Source: Hyperoodon ampullatus (taxonomy: Eukaryota > Chordata > Mammalia > Artiodactyla > Ziphiidae). Taken from it: a stretch of DNA of 64,000 nucleotides. The stretch lies in NCBI GenBank assembly GCA_949752795.1, contig OX457057.1:105675513-105739512 (forward strand), given 5' to 3'. Position 1 is the first letter of the stretch. Every line of letters begins with the position of its first letter. The notes beneath the pieces are model-generated. The model searched no databases. It was not told where the DNA came from and saw only the letters and a list, made by a program, of their open reading frames with translations. Shown here piece after piece: positions 25,886 to 37,385 of the stretch. Made by a program: the position numbers and the translations under genes.

Positions 25886-28294
25886 TATCTTAGACCAAAA
25901 TGTTTCCAGATAGCACCTTCTGTCACTGAGCACCTGGGTTAACACATCCTCCTCTCACTATGGCCAACAGAGTCTGCCTTGAGAGTTTCATGAAAAGATT
26001 TTAATTTCTATGACACCACAGTATCTTTAACTTTTTAATGCTGCTAGATATCATAAATATGTCTATGTCATATAAAGCCCACACTAAGATGCATTTTTAT
26101 AATCTTGTACCTAAATATTTCCTGTATATCTAATTTGAGATGTGATATTTTGCATATCTTAATAATACAATATACTCACAAATAATATTATTTATTCACA
26201 TATATAATAATAAGCTAAATATTTGATACATGGATAGCAAAGTTAGTAAATGACCACTTGATTGACAGAACTAATTTATGAGCAATGTATCCCCAGGAGC
26301 CATCTAACCTACATTTTTCTCTCTCTCAATTTAAGTGTCCCAGATTTATTTAAGGCACATGTTGGTCTCCTTTCCTAAAATAATTGTCCTCCTTCCTTCT
26401 ACCCACTCAACTTCTACCTATTCTTTAGAGCTCAGCCAAAGGAAAGTATTTTATAAAGCATTTCCTGGCTATCCCAGCCCACTTTCATCCTCCTAACGTC
26501 CAGACTCTATATAATCATTTAGTGCTTAGTAATAGACTGCCTTGTATTATTTGCTATCATTTTATGTTTTGGAACCAACTAAAATGTACTGAGAAATTGA
26601 TGATTATTCTAGCCTGAATGTACAGCCCGAAACAGTGATACAAGGTACATTCACTAAAAGCAAATTGTGAACTTGCTTATTCTCTGTCAACTCTAGTGCA
26701 GCTCAATACGAATATGAGTTCAAAATCACTACTGATTAGGATTACTAAACTGGCTTATGGAAGACTGGGAGGAAAAATTCCCTCTCTGCGACCCCCAATA
26801 CACACGCAACACACACACAGTAGCACACACATACTCAACCACGTACAGTGGAGCACAGTTTGCACAGAAGTAGCAGCTTTATGGAAAGAAACTCTGGAAA
26901 CTAAAGCAGTAACATTTTTTGAGCACCCAATATGTGCAAAGCACTTTGCTGAGCCCTATGAATAAGGAATTCACACATCTACAGTCATCTTTAACCAAAA
27001 TTCAGAGTCTATTACATTGGTGGCTAGGGCATGCTTCTGGGCATTGGCTTAATCTGGGAATTTTCCTCTTGGATCAGACATGAAACCAAGCTGAGAAAAA
27101 AATATGAGAGGAGGTGGAGGGTAATTGTCTTCCCCCTGCAATAAAGAACCCAGATTTCAACAAACTGAAGAAGTTTACTTGTTGTAGTTAAAACTACATA
27201 TTGCTTTGAGTTCAAATTCTTTCTATTAATACATAAGATTTGTTGAAATTATATTGTTTAAGCAGGAACAAGAAAGCTGAAAATTATTTCAGGTTTTCAA
27301 GCCATAAGGGAAAATAGTGCCTTTAGGTTTTCCACTCAACTAGGAAAATTATAGCTTCATATTTGCAGCACTAAAGCTAATGCAATGTCAGCAGCTCCAT
27401 CAAACTGTTGTTCAGCAGTTTATAATTCAAGCAGAAATGTTCACTCCAAGCCCAAACTTGGCCTACACAATTTCAAAGAAAATGAAGAAAAAATTATTTT
27501 GGCTAGTGCTAACTTATAAAAGCAAAAGAGAGGGTCTTTTATAGAGTATTTCAAAAAACATCTAAGAATTTGAGAACGTAACTGAGAATTACTGAGTTGA
27601 CATCCTTCATTCCTAAGGTTATAGAAATAACCCCAAATTCCATGACATCATGTCAGCATCAGCAGTATCTTAACTACTTTCATGAAATTCTTCATCTGGT
27701 AGAATTTCATATTAGACAGAATTACTGTTCATAGGGAAAAAAACAATTATAGTGGAAAATAAGGACAAATAGGTAGACATTTCTCATGAGGGCATCATAA
27801 GACTTTAGATGTATTTTTCCTTTAAGTACTAACTCTCTAGTGAAACATACACACACATAGAAAATGAAAAAAAAATTCTAGTTTTTACAGTGTTTTGCAA
27901 TGGCAGGCAGGAATTCCCAGAATCTAACTTCCTCCTTCCAAATGTCATCTTAGAAACAACTTAGTGTTGAAGTGAATTTCTGGCAGCGGATGACAGGAAC
28001 TATTGGGCTGACCAGCTCACTGGAGGTGGGTGGGTGTGAGTGAGGTGGGGAGCTAGTCAGTTCTGGGATGGCAATTTGAAGTCATGTGGCAGGTGGGTTA
28101 TAGATTGCCTTTGTGTCATCCTACAGATGAGTCTAGCAGCCAACCCCTCATTACTCTGATCTCCTACAGTACCTTCAAAATACATCAAAACTTTTGAGAT
28201 TGTGGTATCAGGGCATTACATAAGAAAGTCATCCTTTCCTATCTGTAGAAGGCTCACTTGTATTAAATATGTTGATACCTTAGGTATTCCATGT
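25886..28294. other. Intronic sequence, mostly unassigned
   Basis: A C/T-rich stretch at 26330-26590 may be an L2 remnant. A (CA)-rich patch lies near 26801-26832. A short reversed MIR fragment lies near 26905-26965 ('ttttgagcacccaatatgtg'). The rest is unassigned. Confidence 0.4.
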
Positions 28295-28560
28295 CTGTTT
28301 TCATACAGCATTTATTAAAGCTGTACTATGCACCAGGCTACAGATGATCCAACAGGATTTCTTTCTTCAGGAGAAGTCAGGAGGAAGCGAGCAGCTCATA
28401 AAGACAACTCCAGTACAACTGTGGAGTGCCATCTGGATAACTTCACTGAAAAGGATGCTGAGGTGTCCGAAGGACACCTTGTCTCTTCACCACCACGCAC
28501 CTTTCACCACCTTTTGAAATCCGCTTCCCCTTCCTTCTTCCCTTAACGCTCATTTGGTCA

Positions 28561-28905
<345 letters not shown>

Positions 28906-28920
28906 GCTGCCATAGTAACC
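28906..28920 (-). promoter_or_regulatory. Proximal X-box (RFX site)
   Basis: On the minus strand the sequence is GGTTACTATGGCAGC, an imperfect palindrome of the RFX form GTTRCCATGGYAAC. RFX2/RFX3 drive motile-cilia genes through such sites. It lies 61 bases upstream of the SPAG17 ATG. Confidence 0.8.
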
Positions 28921-28924
28921 GAAG

Positions 28925-28932
28925 CCACGCCC
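28925..28932 (+). promoter_or_regulatory. CCACGCCC GC/CACC box
   Basis: CCACGCCC is a typical Sp/KLF-family recognition sequence. It sits between the two X-boxes. Confidence 0.5.
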
Positions 28933-28996
28933 AGTTCCTGAAGGAATTGTCTCCCCTCTGCCAAACCTGTTCTGAATCCTCAGGTCAACCGATTCT

Positions 28997-29010
28997 GTCG
29001 CCATGGCAAC
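28997..29010 (+). promoter_or_regulatory. Distal X-box (RFX site), near-perfect palindrome
   Basis: GTCGCCATGGCAAC matches the RFX dimer consensus (GTNRCC, AT, GGYAAC) with two full half-sites. It lies about 152 bases upstream of the SPAG17 start codon and is the stronger of the two X-boxes by sequence. Confidence 0.85.
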
Positions 29011-29038
29011 CGAGTTTCCTGGAGGCGCTGCAACTTGT

Positions 29039-29045
29039 GGGCGGG
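29039..29045 (+). promoter_or_regulatory. GGGCGGG GC box
   Basis: An Sp1-type GC box at the upstream edge of the CpG-rich promoter, 29 bases beyond the distal X-box. Confidence 0.5.
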
Positions 29046-29609
29046 ACTCCAGTCCCCTTCGTTAAATCTTAGGATTTCCCAGCAGAGGAAATGTGCAGGT
29101 GGAGAGGGAAAGGACGAGGCTGGCCTCGAGCTGGTCAAGCTTTCTTTTACTCACTTCTACCCTCTGCTTCTTCTTAGAGCCTTCTCTGGCCCGAGGCATT
29201 GTCTTGAAATTCAAGATCCCTGGAATCCCGTCCAGGACTTCTTCACCAAGATTTCTTTCACCCTGGGTAACCTAGAATGAAGAACTGACTCTCCTCAGAA
29301 GACAGCCCATGCCAGTTTTCTCTTCCACTCTAATCTGCCCAAGATGCTTCACTATGTGAGCCAAATTTGTCTCCCAACCTCCATCCTCTGCTTTGGTCTC
29401 TGTTCTGCCTCCCAGGGCCTTACTAAACAAGTCCAATCACTCTTCCACAGGACCCTTTATATAATTATAGTTGGGATTACTGTCTTTATAAACCTCTTTC
29501 TCTGCCTGAGTAGCCCCAGTTCTTTTACACTGTCCTCCACTGCTAACTAGAGTCTTTTTCCCCTTTCCCCACCTGCAGCACGAATATCTAACATATCCTG
29601 ATCAGACAA
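29046..29609. other. Upstream flank of the SPAG17 promoter, no gene recognised
   Basis: C/T-rich sequence with open frames at 29035-29280 and 29344-29550 on the plus strand. They have no homology I recognise. A divergent non-coding transcript is possible from a CpG promoter, but nothing in the sequence proves it. Confidence 0.45.
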
Positions 29610-29614
29610 AGCTC

Positions 29615-29660
29615 CCAAAGTAATAATGATAGTAATAATAATAATGGTAATAACAACTCT
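29615..29660 (+). repeat. (TAA)n-like imperfect microsatellite
   Basis: Interrupted AATAATGATAGTAATAATAA-type repeat next to a reversed MIR fragment. Confidence 0.8.
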
Positions 29661-29790
29661 TGTTTTTTGAACACTGGCTATATGCTGTTGTACACAGTTA
29701 TATTATTTAATTCTTAAAACCTTGTTCCAAGTCCCATAGTGTATCACTGATGGCCAGATTTAGGATCCAGGATTATCTGAGTCTAAATTG
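29661..29790 (-). mobile_element. MIR SINE, reverse orientation
   Basis: It contains 'tgaacactggctatatgctg', 'tatttaattcttaaaacctt' and 'aagtcccatagtgtatcact', a diverged reversed MIR. Confidence 0.5.
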
Positions 29791-32320
29791 TAATTTAGCA
29801 AATGATTTTAAAGAATTAAACTTTTTAAAATTCAAAAAATGAAGATTTCAGGATGGAGGAATGCACTTCCAGTATAATCTTTTATGGATCCCTTTGTAAA
29901 GTCCTACAAGGATAAATTTAAATATAGGTTTTCCAAAATTGATTTAGAGAATTGAAAATAAACGTTTTATTACAGAATGCTTTTTGCCAGTTTTGGCCTG
30001 TTTCATTAGTCCAGAGAAAGTGGTATACTAGATAATTTATGATACAAAAGGGGAAGACATTGTACAGTAACCAAATTTATAGGGAGTTTCATCTTAGAAT
30101 TGGTCTGTTTAATTTCAGAAAATAGGTGTCAATGACAATGTTCGTAGTTTTAAGAAGCAAAAGCCATTCAGCTAAAAGGGGACCCTGGCAAGAATAGAAA
30201 AAAAAAAATCATTACCATCTGTCATACATTTATGCTCTTTTGGTATAATAAATTGTTTCCCCCACTAAATATAAGTTGAAACTTTATAAGCATATACTTT
30301 ACTACATAAATTTTCCCATATGTCTGTGGCTGAAACAAAGCTATTTGGAGAATTTTCTTTCACATTGGCAGAGTCACTCCTGGTTTGTTTCAGTTTTTCC
30401 AGTAAGATTTTGCATTTAACATTATTTAGCTCACCAAGGATCGTCTACTTTTAGGGATGCACTGTTTCTTTAGGAAACAGTGATTACGGAATTATTTTTT
30501 TCAACCTTTACACTTTGATCTTATAGTAAGTTCAGTGAACTCCTATTCAGGTGTAAAGTCTGAGGCATGACTCTCATACATGAAAAGGTTCTAGGCAGCT
30601 ATTGATGTGTCCAGTGTTTCCACTGTTACCAGGTAACATCAGGAGCTATGGACCAATTCGCTTCTAGGCCAAGATTGCAGGCATTCAAAGTACATTTAGC
30701 TGCAGCAACCTGCTTGCCCTCAGCTCAGAAGGCCTCACAAATGTCCTCTCATTTCTCAGATTGGCATCTTACATCTAAGAACACCTTTCACTATCTGGTT
30801 GTGCTATTTACCATCATGATTACTGTGTTTGTAACGTTCCAAATAGAATGTTATAATGCATTGTCCTGGAGTTTTTATTGTGTGTGATGCAGAGGGCTTG
30901 ATCTCTTTCAGCTACAAGGTCCAAAACATATGGAGAATATTACACCTGCTTTCAATGGTCAGCATTAGCTTCATATTCCGTCCTGAGTGCAATTTAAAGT
31001 GTTGACTTTAATCTTTAAAGCTCCTCATTGTTTAGAAGCCAGTTACTCCAGATATCACATCTCTCCTTATGCATCATTGTGGCAATTAAAATCAGTTGCA
31101 GTGCTTGCAGTTCATAATCCCCAGTGAATTGTGGGGAGCCTGGGAGTAGATCACTTTATAAAGAGGAACTTCCTAGGAACCCTGTTTATGTCAATGATAA
31201 AAGCAATATTCAAAGTTTACCGTTTTGGCCTTGAATGTCTTGTCATATAACTATACATCTCTGGAACTATAATTAAGTGCTGCTGATTTAATTTTTACGT
31301 TATTTTATGTAATTTGTGGCCAAGCATTTAGAATATCAATCTACGTTTTAATGAATCAGATAAATAACAGTTGTATATATGAAGAAATAGGAAAAGCTAC
31401 AATTCATCTGTTTCATATTTGTTAGTGTGGGAGTTTTTACTCGAGTATTCTCTCACTCAAGTTTTTCTTTGAATCTAATTTTAAATGTCTTCAGTGAAGG
31501 GATTTGCTAAAAATCCTTTGGGGACTATTTCAAAATCCATAACTCATGGTAAGTCATTTCTCTAAATGCTTAGCTAAATGTTTGATTTCTTAATGTTTTA
31601 TCAGATGTCTGTTACTTATACATTTGCACTATGTTAAATAATAACTTTTTAAAATTGTGGACAAAGTTCAAAATCTATGTTTGAGGGGAACCTATACCAA
31701 AGTGTATTATGCCAGACCATGGAGCAATCTTTTAGGGAGAAAAGATGATTTGTCATGGGGTTATGAGGAGCTGGGAGAATTATATATGGTGGCTTAGACA
31801 AACAGTGGTATCTGCTGCGCCTCCTTCCTCAACTTCTATCTTTCTCTTTTCCAGCTTGACACTCTCTTTCAGCCTTCCTAAAAAATGCAGGGTACCACTA
31901 GGGAGATGTCTGAATGATTTCCAAGGAAGTTTGTCTCTGACTATGATCTTGTACATCTTAAATGCAACTATGCAGAGTTGCTTTTTTCTATCTTACACAT
32001 GCCTCTCGTTTCCATGAATTAAAATCTTGCTTTTGCTGGCTTCCAACTTTTGTGTAACATTCTGCTGTCAAATGCACCCAAATTAAGACTATCTGCAGGT
32101 ACCATACTGCTGCACTTACTGAGAAAAGGGGTCCTGTTCAGTGGGACGAAGCTGCTTCATTTCCTCTTATATTTCAAACTCATAGATCATTTGTTTATTC
32201 AATGACTTTTAGTGTGCTTGATTAGGTTTCTTCTGCACTCCAATGTGGTATTTTATAACATATCCATCTCTATGAAAGAATATGAATTTCTCTGATTAAA
32301 TATCATTTTATTTCACTGGT
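29791..32320. other. Intergenic sequence with no recognised feature
   Basis: About 2.5 kb without a repeat I can name. Small open frames at 30648-30887 and 31745-32017 lack recognisable domains. A unique, repeat-poor block of this size close to a promoter could hold regulatory sequence. Confidence 0.45.
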
Positions 32321-32333
32321 TGATTGGTGTTTT

Positions 32334-32470
32334 GGACGCGCAGGCTCAGCAGCCATGGCTCACAGGCCCAGCCGCTCCGCGGCATGTGGGATCCCCCTGG
32401 ACTGGGGCACGAACCCGTGTGCCCTGCATCGGCAGGCGGACTCTCAACCACTGCGCCACCAGGGAAGCCC
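32334..32470 (-). mobile_element. CHR-2 type SINE lacking its 3' end, with perfect target-site duplication
   Basis: Read on the minus strand it has an intact head (GGGCTTCCCTGG) but stops after GCCTGCGCGTCC. It lacks the last about 70 bases and a proper A tail. It is flanked by identical TGATTGGTGTTTT copies (32321-32333 and 32471-32483). Confidence 0.95.
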
Positions 32471-32483
32471 TGATTGGTGTTTT

Positions 32484-33002
32484 TATTTATAGGGATAGGG
32501 AATACCATTAGAAGAAGGGTCTGGGAGTGGGCTGGTGAGGAAACTGGGACTTTGGTTTTTAGAGAAATTCAGTTTGTATATACCTGAGACATCCAAACAT
32601 GTAAAGTAGGTAACTGGATATGTGGCCCTGGTAGTCAGAGCAGAGGTAGACATGGGTGAGTCATTTACTTATCTGTAGCAATCGAGCCTGAATGGATGAG
32701 CTTGCCTGGAGAGACCACCCAGTGAGCAGGGGAGCAAGGCCTAAGGCTGAGCTTTAGGCGTCCAACGGTCAGTGGCTGTGAGAAAGAGGATGGGCCTGGG
32801 AGTGGAGGTGTGGCCAGAGAGGAAGGAAGGAATCCCAGTGGGGCTCGAGTCACTGGAGCCAAAGGCTGGGGGTATTTCCAGAATGAGGAAGTGCCCAGTA
32901 GTCCTGACTGCTACTGAGAAGCCAGGTAAGAAAGTCTGAAAAATGCCTGCTGGATGTAGGAACAAAGAGGTCAGTGGTGGTTGGTTGCTTTTCTTCGAAG
33001 TC
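32484..33002. other. Intergenic sequence with no recognised feature
   Basis: G-rich purine sequence with overlapping minus-strand open frames (32665-32862 and 32741-33106). None shows a recognisable domain. Confidence 0.4.
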
Positions 33003-33500
33003 TTTGGAAAAGTCCACTGATAGACGAATGGATAAAGAAGGTGTGGTAGATACAGTGGAATATTACTCAGACATAAAAAGTAAGATCCTGCTATCTGCAA
33101 CAACATGGATGGATCTACAGAGTATTATGCTAAGTGAACTAAGTCAGATAAAGACAAATACCTTACGATATCACTTATGTATGGAGTCTAAAAAAACAAA
33201 ACAAAAACACACTCATGGATACAGAGAACAAACAGGTGGTTGCCAGAGAGGAGGAAGGTGAGGGGGGTGAAACAGGTGAAGGAGCAATTAAGAGGTATAA
33301 ACCTCCAGTTATAAAATAAGCCACAGGGCTGTAATATACAGCATAAGGAATATGGTCAATAACATTGTAATAATTTTGTCTGGGGACAGATGGTTACTAG
33401 ACTTACCATGGTGATCATTTTATAACGTATGCAAATGTTAAATCACTATGTAGTGCACCTGAAATTGTATGTCAATTATACTTCAATATAAAAAAAGAAA
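33003..33500 (+). mobile_element. 5'-truncated old L1 3' end
   Basis: It contains 'agacgaatggataaagaagg', 'aatattactcagacataaaa', 'aacaacatggatggatctac', 'aggtggttgccagagaggag' and 'caattatacttcaatataaa'. This is the end of ORF2 and the 3' UTR of an older L1 subfamily. Confidence 0.85.
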
Positions 33501-33572
33501 ACAGCAGCAGTGTTCATTTGAATGTAATTCCTATGCAGGTAATTTTTCTTACTGTTCTTGGATCAAACTAAT

Positions 33573-34046
33573 TGTGGTGGTTGTTCATATGTCAACTTGA
33601 CTGGGCTAAGGGATGCCCAGATAGCTGGTAAAATACTGTTTCTGGCTGTGTCTGTCAGACTATTTCTGGAAGAGATTACTATTTGAATCGGTAGACTGAG
33701 TAAAGAAGATTGCCCTCACCAATTCTGTGAGCATCATCCAGTTGACTGAGGGCCTGAAGAGAGCAAAAAGCAGATGAAAGACAAATTTGCTCTCTGCCTG
33801 AGCTGGGGCATCCATCTTCTGCGCTCAAACGTCAGTGCTCCTGGTTCTCAGTCCTTTGGTTTTGGAATGAAACTGCACACCACTGGCTTTCCTGGGCTTC
33901 CAGATTTCAGAGAGCAGATCAAGGGACTTCTCAGCCTCTAAAATCTCATGAGCCAAACTCTCATTTTTTAATATCTATTTATCTCTTTATCTATAGATAT
34001 AGATATAGATCTCCTATTGGTTGTTTCTCTGAAGAACCCTAATACA
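33573..34046 (+). mobile_element. Mammalian interspersed repeat, family not resolved
   Basis: The phrases 'gtcaacttgactgggctaag', 'ttgaatcggtagactgagta', 'tgggacttctcagcctc'-like text, a (TATC)n/(GATA)n run at 33968-34012 and the ending 'ctgaagaaccctaatac' recur widely in mammalian genomes. I recognise it as a dispersed repeat but cannot name the family with confidence. Confidence 0.65.
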
Positions 34047-34995
34047 TTAATCTTTAAGAGTGCATTTTTTAAAAGTTACATTTCCTATGGTTTTATATGA
34101 AGAGAGTTCTTTAAAAATCGTATCAATACGCAGTTTTCATTGTGTGCATTTTTTGGACCTTTTTTGATATTGATTAGTATTGGCTTCTATGTGAAGTATA
34201 AAGAAATATTTACAACACTGGCATCTTTTATGTTTTTAAGAAATTTAAGAGGGGATTTCGTTGAAACCTAAAGATTCTTTCTAGTAAGAATTTAATAGAA
34301 AGAACACCATCTTACTGAAATCTACTTTAATTATGTTTTGTGAAAAGGTCAGTCTAAAAAACAAAGAAGGATTCCCTGATGTTAGGAAAAGGTCTTACAC
34401 TCAATTTCTGTCCCCTTCCAAATACATATTCTCAGAAAACCTCCAATGAAAGCTCCATCTTATGGCTGATGTAAGTGGATATAAGGAAAGAATATGAGGA
34501 AAAATAAAACATTTGAAAGTCAGATATTAGGAAGGAAGACTATAAGAAAATACTCATTCAAAAATAAAATAATTTCAGCCGATGCACAAGTCAATCAGCA
34601 GAACAAATATTGCTTTTAAAGGTCATATTAGGGGTTGCTTTCTCTGCTTCACTCCATTTCTGAATGAATCTATTCAGTTCTTCCACTATTTCCTTTACGG
34701 GAGCCAACCATTTCTAACTTCACCTACCAAAATAATGGTTTCATTGACTCTTTCTTATATTTCAACTCTTTGCTATATTAAACAAAACCTCATTCTTTGT
34801 TATGCTTTGATTGTTACACTTTTTCTTTTGTGCATAGCAGTGCTTTCTTTATGCTCCCATAGTTCCCCCCCCACCCTTAGGCTGGCTATTAGTCTCTAAG
34901 CTTCTATTTTTGTTCACAATCAAGTTATACAATTTGTCAATCATCCACATTTTAAAACTTTTATGATTATTTTTGCCTCACAGTATGCACGCCAT
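34047..34995. other. Intergenic sequence with no recognised feature
   Basis: AT-rich. The open frame at 34582-34899 (105 codons) is hydrophobic by composition but has no recognisable family and no supporting splice or start context. Confidence 0.4.
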
Positions 34996-35011
34996 CTGAG
35001 CCAGCTGTCTT

Positions 35012-35178
35012 TTTTTTTTTTCTTTTTCGCAGCACAGGCTCCGGACGCACAGTCTCGTTGGCCATGGCTCACGGGCCCAGCCGCTCTGTGGCATGTGGGA
35101 TCTTCCCATACCGGGGCACGAACCCGCGTCCCCTGCATCAGCAGGCGGACGCTCAACCACTGCGCTATCAGGGATGCC
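35012..35178 (-). mobile_element. CHR-2 type SINE with shortened 3' region, with target-site duplication
   Basis: Read on the minus strand, the head is intact but after 'gagcctgtgct' it goes directly to GCG and the A tail. About 40 bases present in the full-length copies (for example 12362-12582) are missing. It is flanked by CTGAGCCAGCTGTCTT (34996-35011) and CTGAGTCAGCTGTCTT (35179-35194). Confidence 0.94.
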
Positions 35179-35303
35179 CTGAGTCAGCTGTCTTAATCCT
35201 TTAGAGTGTGGCCATTTTTCTCTACTATACTTTTGGGTAATAACCATTGCCAATTTATCCTGCTAAGTAAATTCCTCATTTTATTGAAATTGTTTATACA
35301 AAG

Positions 35304-35571
35304 ATTTTTTTTAAAAAAATTTATTTTTGGCTGTGTTGGGTCTTCGTTGCTGCGTGGGCTTTCTCTAGTTGCGGTGAGTGGGGGCTACTCTTCGTTGTGG
35401 CACGAGGGCTCAGTAGTTGTGGCTCATGGGCTCTAGAGCGCAAGCCCAGTAGTTGTGACACACGGGCTTAGCTGTTCCACAGCATGTGGGATCTTCCCAG
35501 ACCAGGGCTTGAGCCCGTGTCCCCTGCATTGGCAGGTGAACTCTTAACCACTGTGCCACCAGGGAAGTCCC
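35304..35571 (-). mobile_element. CHR-1 type SINE, reverse, with short target-site duplication
   Basis: It runs from an A/T-rich tail through 'atttttggctgtgttgggtc' and 'ggctttctctagttgcggtg' to 'gtgccaccagggaagtccc'. It is flanked by TATACAAAG (35295-35303) and TATATAAAG (35572-35580). Confidence 0.94.
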
Positions 35572-35829
35572 TATATAAAGCTTAAGTTACTCACATGTAT
35601 GCCCATAATCTCTTCTCCCTCCCACTTCACTCTGGTAGAAGTCTGAAACCCTATTTATTTATTATCATAGTTTCCCAAACTCCTCCATATTAGCTTTCTG
35701 ACTTGCCATACTCTCCTTCCTCAATACCACAGAGGCTTATTAAAAATCAGAGAATCAAATTGTGTGCCAAGAGGCACTTCCAGAGATCATCTTGTACTGA
35801 CAGGACAAAATTCTTTCTCCTGGTTCACC

Positions 35830-36010
35830 CTCTGCTGGCTGTGTGACAACCTTGGCCAAATCACTTAACCCTCCTTTGCTTCAGTTTCTTTTTGAAATGG
35901 GAATAATCATGTTTGCACTACAGGGTTGTTGTGAAGATTAAAATAGTTAGTAGATATAACTGCTTAGTACAGTTCATGGCATATACTGTGCCCTCAATAT
36001 ATGCTAGCTA
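35830..36010 (+). mobile_element. MIR SINE
   Basis: It contains 'tggctgtgtgacaaccttgg', 'ccaaatcacttaaccctcct', 'tttgaaatgggaataatcat', 'cagggttgttgtgaagatta' and an end of 'ctcaatatatgctagct', in MIR order. Confidence 0.85.
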
Positions 36011-36014
36011 ATAT

Positions 36015-37110
36015 TTTTCAAATAAACTTTTTATTTTACAGTAGTTTTAGATTCACAGAAAAGTTGCAAAGCTAGTGCACATTGTACCCATATACCTCAC
36101 ACCCAGTTTTCCCTACATCTTAAATTAGCATGTTAAATTTGTCACAACTAATAAATCAATATTGATATGCTATTATTAACTAATGACTTTTAACCTAATG
36201 TCCTTTTTCTGTTGCAGGATCCCATCCAGGAGGCTACAGTCCATTGAGATATCGTGTTTCCTTAGGCTCCTCTAAACTGTGACAATTTCTCAAACTTCCC
36301 TTGTTTTTGATGATTTGACAATTTGGGGTTGTAAAATATTTTGCAGAATGTCCCTGGGTTTTGGTTTGTCTGATGTTTTTCTCATATTGATACTTAGGCA
36401 GGAGTCATGGGATTTGGGAGAAAGACTGAAGACATAAGGTACCATTCATGAGAATCACATCACATCAAGAGTACCTGCTCTCAACATGCCTTATCATTGA
36501 GGATGTTAATCTAGATCACTTGGCTTAGGTTTCTCCACCATAAAGTGTCCCCTCCCCCAACTTTCCACACTATATTCTTTGCAAGGAAGTCACTATGTGC
36601 AGTCCCAGCCCACATTTAAAATTTGGGGAGTTATGTCCTACCTCCTTGAGGGGGGCAGTATCTACATAAATATTTGAAATTCTTCTGTATCAGAAAATTT
36701 CTGCTCTCATTTATTTTATTCAATCAATCAATCATTTATTTACATCAGTAAGAATCATAAATATTTATTTTATCCTTTGGGTTACAATCCAATACTACAT
36801 TATTTATTTTGGCACTTAACTCAGTTGTTCCAGCTTTGGCTGTTGGGAGTACTTTCATTTGGCTCCTGGGTCTCCTTGATATATCCCCTCATTGTTTTCC
36901 TTTTTCCTTTGAGCACTTCCTTACTTCCTGGCATTACAAGATGCTCCAGGCTCATGTTGCATATTCCCGCCGCAGCCCTAGAATCAGCCATTTCTCCAAA
37001 GAGCCCTAGTTCCTTATATTGGAGAACTGCATTAAAAACCCAGATCTGGGCACTGGGCATGCTCTTTGCTAATGGAGTGTGTTTTGTTTCTAGGCTCTCT
37101 CAGTAGAAAG
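36015..37110 (+). mobile_element. Old L1 (L1M-type) 3' region
   Basis: It contains 'ttttagattcacagaaaagt', 'cctaatgtcctttttctgtt', 'ggatcccatccaggaggcta', 'ccttgaggggggcagtatct' and 'ttgggttacaatccaatact', a familiar run of old mammalian L1 3' sequence. The open frames at 36777-37106 lie inside it and are not genes. Confidence 0.7.
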
Positions 37111-37257
37111 AATTAAGAAATAGCACATGTATATACACATACATATATTTCTATATATACATATGTGTCTCTATTAAGGTAAACATGAGTTCATACTGAT
37201 GTTTACCACTCTAATCCAATACCACACAGTTCCTTCTAGCCTGCTAATATTTTATTA

Positions 37258-37385
37258 GCTATTCATTCATTCAACAGATTTTGTTGAGTGCCTATTAGAT
37301 GCCAGGCCTTATGCTCAGGACTGAGGAATAGAAAGTATGGTGGATACTATCCCTACTCTCATGTGGCTTAGAATTCAGGTAACAG
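37258..37385 (-). mobile_element. L2 3' end, reverse orientation
   Basis: It contains 'attcattcattcaacagatt', 'ttgttgagtgcctattagat' and 'gccaggccttatgctcagga', the reversed L2 terminus. Confidence 0.75.

Noticed and set aside
33968..34012. (GATA)n-like run considered as a regulatory GATA cluster
   Set aside because: It is simple sequence within a dispersed repeat, with no independent sign of function.
36777..37106. 109-codon hydrophobic open frame
   Set aside because: It lies entirely within an old L1 3' region.
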